From the NCBI RefSeq assembly GCF_026107515.2, contig NZ_JAPCHW010000002.1:146648-210647 (forward strand): a stretch of 64,000 bases of DNA, written 5' to 3'. The notes beneath the pieces were generated by a model, which saw only the letters and a program-made list of their open reading frames with translations, was not told the origin of the DNA and ran no database searches. Source of the DNA: Glutamicibacter sp. MNS18 (lineage in GTDB: Bacteria > Actinomycetota > Actinomycetes > Actinomycetales > Micrococcaceae). Positions 30,848 through 40,138 of the stretch are shown here, piece by piece. The translations under genes were made by a program, and so were the position numbers. Each line of letters opens with the position of its first letter. Position 1 is the first letter of the stretch.

Positions 30848-33568
30848 CTAGAGATCAGCCGGCACGGTGAACCAGGAACGGAAGCTGCCGCCCGGACCAC
30901 CGCCGCCGGTGGGCAGCGTCCCGCCCAGGTGGGCGCCGGCGACCGCGCGCCCGTGGTCGTCGAGAAGGAAATCGGCGTAGAATTCCACGCGCAACAGCTC
31001 ACCGGGCTCGAAGTTCACATCGTTGGCCAGCAGGGCCAACCCCGGGCTGTGCTCGTTGTCCCGGTCAATCTCCCAGTCCAGCAGCAGCGTCCCGTCGATT
31101 TCCAGGTCCGGGGCCAATGGCACGGGCTCAACCCGATCGATATTGGCCCACACATAGTTGGAATGATCGATGGCGACACGGCGTTGCAGGTAGGCAATCG
31201 TATTGCGCTGCAGGCGCGCCTCACGGATCAGTGGCCCGGCGTCCACCGGCGACTCGAACGCCAGGGCGATGCCCATCTGGTGCATGTCCTCGAAGAAATT
31301 CCCGAAGTGCGGCACATACGCTTCCCCGTGGACCCAGCTGGCCGCGATGATCGGATTCGCCGGGGTTTGCCCCGTGCCACGCGGTGCGGGCAGATCGATG
31401 TCCAGGATCCTCAGCCGGTCCCTGACCACGATCGCCACCCTCGGGTCGGTCAGCTCCTCATGGTAGTCCAGGGTCACCCCGTCGATACCGAGCCCGTCGG
31501 CTCCATCCCGGCCGTCGGCTCCGTCCCGGCCGTCGGCTCCGTCCTGGCCGTCGGCCCCGTCACGGCCGGGATCGCCGCGTGGTCCGGGAGGACCCACATC
31601 GATTCCGCGGCGCAGCATGCAGTTGACGATTTCCCGCAACGTCGCCGCGGAGGGAACCAGTGTGCGGTAGCCGAAGTTGTCGATGGGCACCTGGCCGGGT
31701 TGGGCCGTGTCGGCATCGGCCATGACAGGTTGCTCAGCGGCCGGGTAGTTGGCCAGGTGGCCCAGGATGATCGAGAGCCCCGGCTCCGGGGATGGCTCGC
31801 CGCACCCGCAGCCATTGGATGCACCCCGGCAACCGGGGCAGCCATCGAGCTGCCGGTCCAGGTGGATCGAGCAGTCATCCTCGTGGATCTCGATCACCGC
31901 CACCAGCCCGCGGTCCGGGGGCTGCTCCACGTCCGCATCCCCGGCAGCCAGGTACAACCGGGACCCGTGGGCGGTCAACTCCAGGCTGCGCCCGTCCCCG
32001 TCGATGCGGATCGCATCGGCCGAGGGTTGCACCTCATCCGGTTCGGCCGGTTCCACCGCCTTGACCCGTTCCAGGTCCACCGTGGTCAACCGGGTGATTC
32101 CGGTCGGGTCGCGGAGCAGTAGGTAGGCGCGCGTCTCGGTGGGCGCGATACGCAGGTCCCGCGGCGTGCCCGCCAGCCGGACCCCGTGTCCGCTGCGTTC
32201 GAGTTCGGTGCCCTCCCCGGTCCGCGCATAGCGGTGCAATTCCATGGCCGGTTGTGCCTCGGCCTCGGTGGTGGACAGCGCATAAAGGTAGGAATCATCC
32301 AGGCTCCAGTCCAGGGCGACCACGCTGGTGCCCGCCTCAATCGCGGTGGCCACGGCAAGCTGCTGGGTGAGGCCTCCGGCGTTCAGGGCCGAGACATCCA
32401 CCAGGTAACAGCGCTGTTCGCCCTCGGTGGCCGGGGCGGCAAGGGCCAGGAACCGCCCGTCGTGGCTGAAACGCAGCATACCGGCGCCACGTGCCGCGGC
32501 ACTGTGCTCATCCCCGAAACCGTGGTCGAAGTCCATGGTGCCGATCGGTGCCGGGGCGTCCTCGGGGGCACCGCCGGCAGCCAGCCATTCGATCAGCTGG
32601 TCCGGTGCCCAGGAACTGAGCCGTGCGCTGTCCTCGTTGATCAGTTCCAGGACGCACAGCACCCCGCTGCCGGGTGAGACGGCCAGCCGGATCAGCGGTG
32701 CCTGCAGGGCGAGCAGCCCGGCGCGTGCACCGTCGGCACGGACCGTGTCCGCATGCCAGAAACCGATCCCTCCGGCCGACCCCTCGGGCAGTCCCGCAGG
32801 ATCCTGCCCGGCGGCCAGCAGCAGCCGGGCTTCGCGGATCGAGGCGGTGTCGCTGAGTTGCCCGGGAGCTTCCAGCAACGCCTTCAGGTCCCCGGTGGGT
32901 TCGGCATGCAGGTACAGGTGCGAGCCGCCGGTGTGGGCATCGGCCCCCAGCTGCAGCCAGTTCTCGGACTCGTTGGCATGCAGGGCCCGGGGAAGCTGGG
33001 CACCGAGGGTGATGGTGTGCACCCAGGACAGCCGGGCCACCGCCGGGTTGTCGTCGGGAACCAGGTCGCCAGGATCCACCGCGCGCAACACCGGGCGGTA
33101 GCGTTCGGCAATGCGCCCGTAATCGGTGTTTTCCCCTTCGGAGGTGCAGCCGGGAAGGATCGCCGGGACGGGTTCCACCCCCGCATCGCAGGCCTGAAGC
33201 CCCACCACCAGATGCCGGGTGCCATCCAGCCGGGCGGCCAGGTCCGCATCCGCGGCCAGCATCCCGGCCACCGGGATCAGGGTTCTTTCGGGCACCACGA
33301 TTTCCCGGCCGCAGCAGTCCAGCCCCATACCCGGTTCCAGGACCAGGAACTCGCGCCGGCAGTCTTCCGCCGGATGCTGGATCAGCTTCAGCCCGCAGAC
33401 CGTGCCGGTGCCGTGCAGCAGCGAATTGTGCAGGTGGCGGTGGCCGCGATGGTAGTCCTGCTCGTTGCCGAAGTCCCGGTCGGTGAGGAACTTGCCCGGG
33501 AAGTAGTTGTTGCGGGTGAGTTCGTGCAGGCCGCAGGGCAGGCAGGAACCGTTCGGTTCGTTCAACAT
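30848..33568 (-). CDS. Collagen-like and propeller-like eCIS protein; candidate tail fibre
   Basis: A 906-residue protein in the place where fibre proteins sit in Afp/PVC operons. Residues about 1-130 carry the N-terminal module shared with the downstream gene (YFPGKFLTDRDF; LHGTGTVCGL; LEPGMGLDCCGREI). Residues about 290-560 look like a beta-propeller (repeats such as MLRFSHDGRFLALAAP and VVALDWSLDDSYLYALS). Residues near 590-605 are Cys-rich (CPGCRGASNGCGCG). Residues 659-694 are about eleven Gly-X-Y triplets rich in GAD and GRD. The C-terminal 200 residues are a distinct beta-rich domain. A trimeric collagen-like stalk carrying a receptor-binding head is a reasonable inference. Confidence 0.8.
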   Translation of the reverse strand: MLNEPNGSCLPCGLHELTRNNYFPGKFLTDRDFGNEQDYHRGHRHLHNSLLHGTGTVCGLKLIQHPAEDCRREFLVLEPGMGLDCCGREIVVPERTLIPVAGMLAADADLAARLDGTRHLVVGLQACDAGVEPVPAILPGCTSEGENTDYGRIAERYRPVLRAVDPGDLVPDDNPAVARLSWVHTITLGAQLPRALHANESENWLQLGADAHTGGSHLYLHAEPTGDLKALLEAPGQLSDTASIREARLLLAAGQDPAGLPEGSAGGIGFWHADTVRADGARAGLLALQAPLIRLAVSPGSGVLCVLELINEDSARLSSWAPDQLIEWLAAGGAPEDAPAPIGTMDFDHGFGDEHSAAARGAGMLRFSHDGRFLALAAPATEGEQRCYLVDVSALNAGGLTQQLAVATAIEAGTSVVALDWSLDDSYLYALSTTEAEAQPAMELHRYARTGEGTELERSGHGVRLAGTPRDLRIAPTETRAYLLLRDPTGITRLTTVDLERVKAVEPAEPDEVQPSADAIRIDGDGRSLELTAHGSRLYLAAGDADVEQPPDRGLVAVIEIHEDDCSIHLDRQLDGCPGCRGASNGCGCGEPSPEPGLSIILGHLANYPAAEQPVMADADTAQPGQVPIDNFGYRTLVPSAATLREIVNCMLRRGIDVGPPGPRGDPGRDGADGQDGADGRDGADGRDGADGLGIDGVTLDYHEELTDPRVAIVVRDRLRILDIDLPAPRGTGQTPANPIIAASWVHGEAYVPHFGNFFEDMHQMGIALAFESPVDAGPLIREARLQRNTIAYLQRRVAIDHSNYVWANIDRVEPVPLAPDLEIDGTLLLDWEIDRDNEHSPGLALLANDVNFEPGELLRVEFYADFLLDDHGRAVAGAHLGGTLPTGGGGPGGSFRSWFTVPADL
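31487..31594 (-). repeat. Coding repeat for a collagen-like Gly-X-Y tract
   Basis: Nine-base units based on CCGTCGGCC/T repeat with few changes on the plus strand, coding for GAD, GRD and GQD triplets on the minus strand. The repeat makes this part prone to length change by slippage. Confidence 0.8.
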
Positions 33569-35580
33569 GATGTACTCCTAGCAGGCAAGAAACCGTGTTG
33601 TTCTCCCGGGGCGGTGGCCGCATCGATGCCCAGCTGCCCGGTGCCCAGGTTTCCGTCGGGGACACCGCCGAGCAGTGTATCGACGCCGACGCTGGATTGC
33701 GCCCCGATCACCACCCCCGGGTGGATATAGCGCACCCTGGCACGCACATGCGCCGGAAGGTGGGCGGCCAACAGGCCCCGGATCCGTTGCCGGTCCGTCT
33801 CGGCAGGTGCCGCACAGGCAGGCAGCACGATGGTGCACTGGTGCGGTGCACCCGGATCCTCCAGGGCGCTGCCGCCCACCGGTGGCACCGCCTCGGCCGG
33901 GACCCGGAAGTGTTCGATGACCGCCGGCCAGGGTTCGGGCAGTGCGGTATGCCAGCGCAGCAGCCGGCGGATCCCGGGCACCGTGCCGCGTTCGGTGCGG
34001 TACGCCATCGCTTCGCCGATGACCCGGCGACGGGTGGGCTCATCCCAGGTCACATCGAAGTCCAGGCCGAACCAGCTGCCCAGCCAGTCCAGGGCGGCGC
34101 CGGCCGGGGCACTGCGCGCATCAAGCAGCTCCGCGACGTTGCGGTGCGTGGCCTCCACCTCGGCGAACACGGTGTCGAAGTAGGACAGGAAGCGGTCCAG
34201 GAAGTCGGCGCTGTCCGGCTCCTGCCGGTAGCCGGGGGGTAGCATGGCCAGCGAGCTGTGCCGCGGGGCGTGCACGTCGAGTCGACGCAGCGTCGGGGTG
34301 AGCGAGCCGGTGCCGCGCAGCTCGATCTCGATCCACAGGTTCGCGCCGGGCCGGCTGTGCACCAGCAGTTCCGTGGGTTGGCCGCTACCCAGCGCCATGG
34401 GCTGGCTCCAGCTGGCGCCCGCCTCATCCAGGGATTCCGGCTCCAGGGGGCTGTCCGAGCTGAGGGTGCTGACCAGGATTTCGGTGCCCTGCGGGATCCG
34501 GGCATCCAGGACCAATCGATCCCAGGCGAAGCCCGGTGCCTGGCCCGCAAGCGGTCCCAGCCGCAACCGTCCGGCCTGCGGTAGGCGCATGGTGCGGGCC
34601 ACCGCCAACAACGCCAGCCCGGTTCCGGTATGCCTGCCGGTGCGGTCCACCACCAGCTGCCCGAAGCGCAGCGGCTGGTGTCCGGGCCAGGCCGGGTCCG
34701 GCCAGGACAGTGCCCCGGTGGCGTCCCGCTGCAACGCCGGGGGAACCAGGGGCGGCAGCGGGGTGTGCCCGGGCAGCATCCGTCCGCGGGAATCGAGCAA
34801 CACCATTCGCTTTCCGTCGAGCACCGCCAGGACCGGCCGGGCAGGGTGGGAACCTGCCTGGCAGCCGCAGTCCGTGCAGGTGGCGGGCGGAGCGCAGGCC
34901 GGGGCGACGGCGGCCAGCTGCCACGGGTCACCCAGGACCGTATCCGGGTGCGGGAAACCGGGGTCATGACGCCACCGGGAATCGAAACGGTGCACGGTGT
35001 GGTGCCGTGCATCAGCCACATGGCAGGCACCGGCGGCATCAACCGCCAGGGCCACCGGCCGCCAGCCGGGCAGCGTGATCACCGCCCGCACTGCGGCCCG
35101 CGGCCACGCCAGCACCAGCAGCCTGCCGGCAGCCGCATCGGCGATGACCAGGTCCCCGCCGGGGGTGAACGCCAGATCCAGCGGTTCGAGCAGGGTGTAG
35201 GGGTCGGTGGGCGGATGCGTCGGCTCGTCCAGCCCGGCACCGGGTTCCACCGGCAGCGGACGCGCCGGCCACAGATCCGTGAAGTCCGCTTCGGGTGGCT
35301 CGGCCCCGGGAACCGGCTGGCGATGGATCCCGATGGTACGCCGGGCCAGGTCGGCCACCAGCAGCTCACCGGTCGGAGAAATGGCGGTGCCGCGCACCAG
35401 GGTGGCGCCACCGAAGCTGCCCCGTTCCTCGGAAAGCGGGATGCGCCGGGCACCGGGGTATCCAAGGGTTACGCCTTCGCCGCGCAGCTGAAGGGCGGTG
35501 GATCCGAGCAGCGGCTTCCAGCCGCTGCTGCCGCCCAGCCGCAGGTAGGGCAGCGTCGTGCGACGTACCGGGCTACTCAT
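33562..35580 (-). CDS. Baseplate protein, gpI-like with N-terminal NHL-type repeats (Afp12/Pvc12 position)
   Basis: A 672-residue protein. The first half has beta-propeller/NHL-like repeats (TAISPTGELLVADLARRTIGI; DLAFTPGGDLVIADAAAGRLLVL; ALAVDAAGACHVADARHHTVHRF). A Cys cluster (CAPPATCTDCGC) is near residue 235. The C-terminal part has the tail-protein-I pattern (LPPGYRQEPDSADFLDRFLSYFDTVFAEVE ... LLDARSAPAGALDWLGSWFGLDFD, with small breaks). It overlaps its neighbours by 7 and 8 bases. It should form part of the baseplate wedge that joins gpJ-like proteins to fibres. Confidence 0.85.
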   Translation of the reverse strand: MSSPVRRTTLPYLRLGGSSGWKPLLGSTALQLRGEGVTLGYPGARRIPLSEERGSFGGATLVRGTAISPTGELLVADLARRTIGIHRQPVPGAEPPEADFTDLWPARPLPVEPGAGLDEPTHPPTDPYTLLEPLDLAFTPGGDLVIADAAAGRLLVLAWPRAAVRAVITLPGWRPVALAVDAAGACHVADARHHTVHRFDSRWRHDPGFPHPDTVLGDPWQLAAVAPACAPPATCTDCGCQAGSHPARPVLAVLDGKRMVLLDSRGRMLPGHTPLPPLVPPALQRDATGALSWPDPAWPGHQPLRFGQLVVDRTGRHTGTGLALLAVARTMRLPQAGRLRLGPLAGQAPGFAWDRLVLDARIPQGTEILVSTLSSDSPLEPESLDEAGASWSQPMALGSGQPTELLVHSRPGANLWIEIELRGTGSLTPTLRRLDVHAPRHSSLAMLPPGYRQEPDSADFLDRFLSYFDTVFAEVEATHRNVAELLDARSAPAGAALDWLGSWFGLDFDVTWDEPTRRRVIGEAMAYRTERGTVPGIRRLLRWHTALPEPWPAVIEHFRVPAEAVPPVGGSALEDPGAPHQCTIVLPACAAPAETDRQRIRGLLAAHLPAHVRARVRYIHPGVVIGAQSSVGVDTLLGGVPDGNLGTGQLGIDAATAPGEQHGFLPARSTSC

Positions 35581-37975
35581 AACCGCTCACCACCTCGATG
35601 GCGCTGCGCCCCAGTAGCGGCAGGTGACCCGCGGCCAGGGGAAGCACGTCCGGGAGAACCGGGGTGGTGTCGGCCAGCTCGACGACCAGCTCACGGGCCC
35701 GGTGGATCCCCGGCACGGCGAGCATCACGTCGAAAAGGTCCGAGTAGAGGATGTCGTAGCCGAAGGGCCATCCGGTGCCGGCCGGTCCGCCGCGCAAGGG
35801 GTGCAGGAAGTCCAGCAGCGCGGTATACAGGTCCTCGATGACCCGGGCCTGTTCGTGCCCGGGGCGGATGCCCACACGCACCGACAGGCGGGTGACCGGG
35901 GTATAGCTCGGTCCGGTGAAGTGCAGCTCGGTGGTCACCAGGCGGTGCGGTTCCAGCCAGGCGCACAGGGCACGCAGCGCTTCGGCATCGGGTTGCGGGG
36001 CCGGTTCGGGGGAGTCGGGCAACACCACCACGGTGATGGCCCCGTCCTTTTCCACGAAGCTTCCCGGCGGATCCGCCGGCGGGCGGCCCGGTACCCGGCG
36101 GGCCAGCGTATAGGCGCTATGGAAATTCTGGCCGGGGGTGCGCAGCGCCAAATCCGCGAAGTCCTCGGCGGTGTTCGCCAACCCGCCGATCCGCAGCAGC
36201 TGCGGGGCCCGGTGGATCAGCTGCTCAAGGGTTTCACCCGGCGCGCCACCCCGGGAGGCCCGCAGATTGCCGGCCGCCTGGATATTGCGGATCCTGCCCT
36301 TGATCTTGCTGATGGTCTCTGCCGGGACATTGCCCAGCGCCCCGCCTCCGGTGCGCCAGCGGGTGGCGATGACCTGCAACCCGGCCTCGGGAACCAACCC
36401 GCGCTCGCCGTCCCCGAAGGTGATGGTCCCGGTGGCGGCATCGAGGACCGCATGCCGATCCTCAGGCCCGGAGAGGGTGAAGTCCGGTTGAATCCGCCAG
36501 CTTAGCCGCTCGGTGCCGGATGCCAGCTCCAGTTCCAGTTCGGGTGTCCCGGTTCGCGCATCGACCAAGACCGGGGTTCGCGGCAGGACCAGTTGTTGCC
36601 CCGGCCTGCCGGTGGTGCGTCCCAGGTTGTCATCCAACCGGGTGACCGCCTGGGTGGCGGGCACGGTGTTCAGGTGCAAGCCGGCCAACGGCACCGGTGG
36701 CGCATCGACCAGCGTCCAGGGGCGCACCGGCAGGGCACGGAACCAGTACAGGTCGCGCAGTTTCCCGTCATGCAGCGGCAGCGGCACCTCGAAGGATTCG
36801 GAGAGCGCGACCCACTCGGCGTGCGTCAGCACCGTGGGATCCACGGTATTCGGTGGCAGGGCCGTGAGTTTGTCCTCGACGTCCGTGGGTGTCTGCCCGC
36901 AGGCTGCCAGGGCGAGGGTGTCCTCGGCATCGGCCACCCCCAGGCGCTGCCATTTGTCGGCCAGGCCCTGCAGAACCCCGGGCTCGGACAGGATGTCCAG
37001 CAATCCTCCCAGGTCCCCCGGTGGCCGGGTGGCTCCCATCGAGTCCCAGAATTCCTCGGGCAGCAAGGCCGGGTTCAGTGAGGTGGCACCGGCCGGTACC
37101 TCCAGGACCAGGTGCCCGGAGCGGGCGAAGTCCCCCGAATCGTCGTGGGAGAGGGCGACATCCTGCCAGTTGTGCGAGTCCGGATCCCCGAATTCCGCCG
37201 CTGCGGGGATGCCCCCGGTGTACACCTGCCAGCGCAGGTGCCCGGCCGTGATGTCCGTCCCGGGGCGCGGGCACGTGTGGGTGGCCCGTTCCGGCAGGGT
37301 CAGCGGATCGGCCGGATCCGGATCGTTGGCCGCCACCGCGTTGACATACAGGTCCAGGGGGCCGGCCGGCAGCCGGTCCAGGGCATAGTCTGCCGATTGC
37401 TGGCCTCCGGCCAACAGGGGACGCAGCAGCAGTCCCAGGTAGAGCGGTGTCGGCTGCTGCGGGTCGACGGCCCGGAACCCGGGCAGCCAGGAGAGGTCCT
37501 CGGTATACCTGGTGACCATGACGTGGGGGTGTTCGGGCTGGCCGGAGGGCACGAACAGTGCCGCGATCCGCGCGTTCAGGGCCATGAGCGTGCGGTTGGT
37601 CTCGAACAGGACCTCGACGGGAAGATCAGGGTCATCCACGGCAAGTTGTGCCCCGGCGGGCACCGGTACCACCAGCGGGTCATCGGGATTGTCCAGTTTG
37701 GCGGGGGTGAAACACACCTCGGCGCGTGCCGGAGATGCCGGGCGCAGGTGCACACCCAATAATTTCAGGAACTTCAGGTAGTTCAATTCCGGGACACGGT
37801 TCAGCTCGTGCAGGATCGTTTCGGTCATCCACGCATGCAGCTTGACCAGGGTCATACCCGGGTCGCTGTCGTTCAGGTTCGTCCACTCGGGGGTGTACCG
37901 CGGGATGCGGGCCCGCGCCTCGGCAACCAGGTCGGCGAAGCTGCGGGTATCCAGTGGCGGGTCAGGCAGGGTCAT
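35573..37975 (-). CDS. Baseplate assembly protein, gpJ/gp6-like (Afp11/Pvc11 position)
   Basis: An 800-residue wedge protein. The N-terminal WTNLNDSDPGMTLVKLHAWMTETI and the C-terminal block AVPGIHRARELVVELAD are typical of the putative baseplate assembly proteins of eCIS. The central part has the baseplate-J pattern (TITFGDGERGLVPEAG, then GALGNVPAETI). It follows the gp25-like gene by 10 bases and overlaps the next gene. Confidence 0.9.
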   Translation of the reverse strand: MTLPDPPLDTRSFADLVAEARARIPRYTPEWTNLNDSDPGMTLVKLHAWMTETILHELNRVPELNYLKFLKLLGVHLRPASPARAEVCFTPAKLDNPDDPLVVPVPAGAQLAVDDPDLPVEVLFETNRTLMALNARIAALFVPSGQPEHPHVMVTRYTEDLSWLPGFRAVDPQQPTPLYLGLLLRPLLAGGQQSADYALDRLPAGPLDLYVNAVAANDPDPADPLTLPERATHTCPRPGTDITAGHLRWQVYTGGIPAAAEFGDPDSHNWQDVALSHDDSGDFARSGHLVLEVPAGATSLNPALLPEEFWDSMGATRPPGDLGGLLDILSEPGVLQGLADKWQRLGVADAEDTLALAACGQTPTDVEDKLTALPPNTVDPTVLTHAEWVALSESFEVPLPLHDGKLRDLYWFRALPVRPWTLVDAPPVPLAGLHLNTVPATQAVTRLDDNLGRTTGRPGQQLVLPRTPVLVDARTGTPELELELASGTERLSWRIQPDFTLSGPEDRHAVLDAATGTITFGDGERGLVPEAGLQVIATRWRTGGGALGNVPAETISKIKGRIRNIQAAGNLRASRGGAPGETLEQLIHRAPQLLRIGGLANTAEDFADLALRTPGQNFHSAYTLARRVPGRPPADPPGSFVEKDGAITVVVLPDSPEPAPQPDAEALRALCAWLEPHRLVTTELHFTGPSYTPVTRLSVRVGIRPGHEQARVIEDLYTALLDFLHPLRGGPAGTGWPFGYDILYSDLFDVMLAVPGIHRARELVVELADTTPVLPDVLPLAAGHLPLLGRSAIEVVSGYE

Positions 37976-37985
37976 CTCGCACTCC

Positions 37986-38381
37986 TCATCCCGATCCCTC
38001 GTTCAGGTAGAACGGGTAGACGATGTTCATTTCAGCGTTGTTCGCCCGGATCCGGTAGTCCACTTCGATCAGCAGCATGTTCGGCTGGTCCTGGTGGGCG
38101 GTGGCGCCCACACGCAGCACATCGATGCGCGGTTCGAAGCGCACCAGCGCCTGGCGTACCTCGTCCTCGATGGCGGCCCGGGTGCCCGGGCCGTCCGGGG
38201 TGAACAGCCGGTCGTGGATGCCGCAGCCGAAGGACGGCTCCATGATGCGCGAGCGCCGTGGCGTGGAGAGGATGATCCACACCGCTTCGGCCACGGATTG
38301 CTCGCCGGTGGACCAGTCCAGCGAGCCGCGGGCGTTGACCCGGATCGGGAAGCGCCAGCCGGTGCCCATGATGTCGTTCAT
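37986..38381 (-). CDS. Baseplate wedge protein, gp25-like
   Basis: A 131-residue gp25/lysozyme-fold family protein (GTGWRFPIRV at the N-terminus; RIMEPSFGCGIHDRLF and the following acidic helix are the family core). The ATG at 38381 lies two bases after the PAAR-like gene stop, with GGGAGG upstream. The longer frame to 38525 is not coding. In phage T4 and eCIS this protein bridges the sheath and the wedge. Confidence 0.92.
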   Translation of the reverse strand: MNDIMGTGWRFPIRVNARGSLDWSTGEQSVAEAVWIILSTPRRSRIMEPSFGCGIHDRLFTPDGPGTRAAIEDEVRQALVRFEPRIDVLRVGATAHQDQPNMLLIEVDYRIRANNAEMNIVYPFYLNEGSG

Positions 38382-38383
38382 GC

Positions 38384-38779
38384 TCAGCCTCCCACCAGGA
38401 CGGTGGGGACCCCGGCCATGACGGTGCCCACGGTGTTGCCCGAATTCTGCTCGGTGGGATCGCCTTGGCGCACCACGCCCCGGCCGTTGGCCTTGACCGT
38501 GGCCGAGAATCCGGTGAAGCTGCATTCCTCCAGCTGGGTATCGCTGATGACGCCCCCGCTGGTTCCGGCCTCGCCACCACTGGAGTTGGGGATCGTACTG
38601 TCCTCCAGGACCACCGGCTTGCCGCCTGCCAGCACATCGGGGGAGGTGCCTTCCGCCTCGGAGAGCCGGGCGATGTTCGGGTAGGGCACGGGGATATCCG
38701 TCCCACCGGGGGACGGGGTGAGCAGCATGTCGGGAAAGGCGAAACAGATCCCATCGGTGACCGTGATCGGCTGTCCCAT
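38384..38779 (-). CDS. PAAR-like spike-tip protein (DUF4150 type)
   Basis: A 131-residue protein with the DUF4150/PAAR-like opening FAFPDMLLTPSPGGTDIP and PYPNIARLSEA, and a GDPT/S-type segment near the C-terminus. It would cap the spike and may carry or recruit cargo. Its ATG lies one base after the DUF2169 gene stop. The longer minus-strand frame to 39493 overlaps that gene and is not real. Confidence 0.87.
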   Translation of the reverse strand: MGQPITVTDGICFAFPDMLLTPSPGGTDIPVPYPNIARLSEAEGTSPDVLAGGKPVVLEDSTIPNSSGGEAGTSGGVISDTQLEECSFTGFSATVKANGRGVVRQGDPTEQNSGNTVGTVMAGVPTVLVGG

Positions 38780-38780
38780 C

Positions 38781-39662
38781 TCATCCACTTCCTTCCAGGA
38801 CCTGGACCTTGCGCCAGTGGGCGGCCGGGACCAGCGTCGAGTCCCAGTCGCAGCGCCACAGGAGCACGGCGCGGTGTGCGGCGGGGTACACGGCCAGGGT
38901 GTCGCAGCGTAGCGGGCATTGGGTGACCACCGTCCAATGCCGGGCCTTATCCGGCCCGTGGCCGCACCAGGCACGCAATTGCGCGGTGTACAGCAGCGCG
39001 TGCGGTGAGCGCAGCCGGTAGCTGGCGGCTTCCGTTTCATTCCCGTGCCGCCATTGGCGGATGTCGATGAGGCTTCCCGCCGGCAGGTCTGCGGTGTTGT
39101 TGTTACCCGGGGTCCGGAAGTGCGGGGAATGCGAGGGGGCGGTGCGGCGGTGGGAGTTTTCGAACCCTGCCGTGTAGTGGGCCGGGAGCACGGGGTCATC
39201 GTCCGGTGGCGCGGGGGTGATGGCCCGCGGGGGCAGGGTGCGCGGTTGCCAGCCGAAGAGGTTGCGCACCGCGTCCGGGTCATCGGGTGGTGCCGTGGTG
39301 TCCGCCGTGCGGCGGGTGAACCAGACCCGGGAGGCGACGGACAGGGACCCTTCCATCCCGCGGGATCCGGCGGCCGGGGTGTCCAGCCACCCGGCGATGC
39401 TGATGTCGCAGCGTGCCTTGCGCAGCGCCATATCCGACTGGTAGCCGGTGCCGTGCACGGTGCCCGCTTCGTCGGCAAAGGTGATGGCCGCATGTGCGGG
39501 GTCGGGGGCCGGGACCATCTGGCGGATGCCGTCCCCGTCCGCCGCGGGCAGCTGGTAGGCGCCCTTGAGGATCAGCGCGTAGTGCGGTGCCTGCCCGCGT
39601 TGCACCGGCCCGGCGGCCAGGCTGGCGGCCAGGTGCGGCTGGTTCGGTAGCTGGATGATCAT
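38781..39662 (-). CDS. DUF2169-like adaptor protein
   Basis: A 293-residue protein resembling the DUF2169 family (ALILKGAYQLP; TGYQSDMALRKARCDISIAG; late block YPAAHRAVLLWRCDWDS). DUF2169 proteins usually accompany PAAR-like DUF4150 proteins in type VI secretion effector modules and are thought to act as adaptors. Here the pair is built into an eCIS operon between the spike and gp25. It overlaps the spike gene by four bases. The family call is by pattern and moderately sure. Confidence 0.7.
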   Translation of the reverse strand: MIIQLPNQPHLAASLAAGPVQRGQAPHYALILKGAYQLPAADGDGIRQMVPAPDPAHAAITFADEAGTVHGTGYQSDMALRKARCDISIAGWLDTPAAGSRGMEGSLSVASRVWFTRRTADTTAPPDDPDAVRNLFGWQPRTLPPRAITPAPPDDDPVLPAHYTAGFENSHRRTAPSHSPHFRTPGNNNTADLPAGSLIDIRQWRHGNETEAASYRLRSPHALLYTAQLRAWCGHGPDKARHWTVVTQCPLRCDTLAVYPAAHRAVLLWRCDWDSTLVPAAHWRKVQVLEGSG

Positions 39663-40138
39663 GGGTTCAGCTCCACGGTCGTGCCCTGGACGGTGGTGGT
39701 GCCGCCGGCGCTGATGTTCAGGTCCTTGTCGGTGGTGATGCTGATTCCGGAGGAGTCCATGACGATCTGGTTTCCGTGCTTGTCACGCAGCGTGATTCCG
39801 CTGTTCTGCCCGTCGACCAGGACCAGGGCGTTGCCGTCCACCGAGGAGATGACCCGTTCGACCGGGTCGGTGCTGGCCGTGGCGGACCCGCCGCCGTAGA
39901 TGAAACCGAGGACGATCGGGCGCACTCCCTGGAAGGCGGCCACGGCCAGGTCCCCGGCCTCGGGGACGAAACAGAAGCCGTAGCCATTGCCGGCCATGGG
40001 CGAGGCCACCCGCAGCCAGTCGGTCAACACCCCCTCGGGATGGTCCAGCCGCTGCAGGCGCACCTGCAGGCCGTCGGTTTCCCGCTGGATTTCGGCCACG
40101 GTACCCAATACCAGGGACGGTGAGAGGTTCTCGCTCAT
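39659..40138 (-). CDS. Spike base protein, gpV/gp5 OB-fold type
   Basis: A 159-residue baseplate assembly protein V-like protein. The OB-fold segment runs from GTVAEIQR through WLRVASPMAGNGYGFCFVPEAGDLAVAAF (with the typical P-x-x-G-D-x-V-x-V-x-F end). It is followed by a short beta-helix tail (VMDSSGISITTDKDLNIS, TTVQGTTVEL). It should trimerise under the PAAR-like tip. It overlaps the genes on both sides. Confidence 0.9.
   Translation of the reverse strand: MSENLSPSLVLGTVAEIQRETDGLQVRLQRLDHPEGVLTDWLRVASPMAGNGYGFCFVPEAGDLAVAAFQGVRPIVLGFIYGGGSATASTDPVERVISSVDGNALVLVDGQNSGITLRDKHGNQIVMDSSGISITTDKDLNISAGGTTTVQGTTVELNP

Noticed and set aside
31487-31594. Short tandem repeats considered as a CRISPR array
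   Set aside because: The repeats are contiguous 9-base coding units for Gly-X-Y triplets with no spacers.
30128-32122. Plus-strand open frame of 664 codons opposite the fibre-candidate gene
   Set aside because: Same reason: codon-position GC shadow of the real minus-strand gene, with no family motif.
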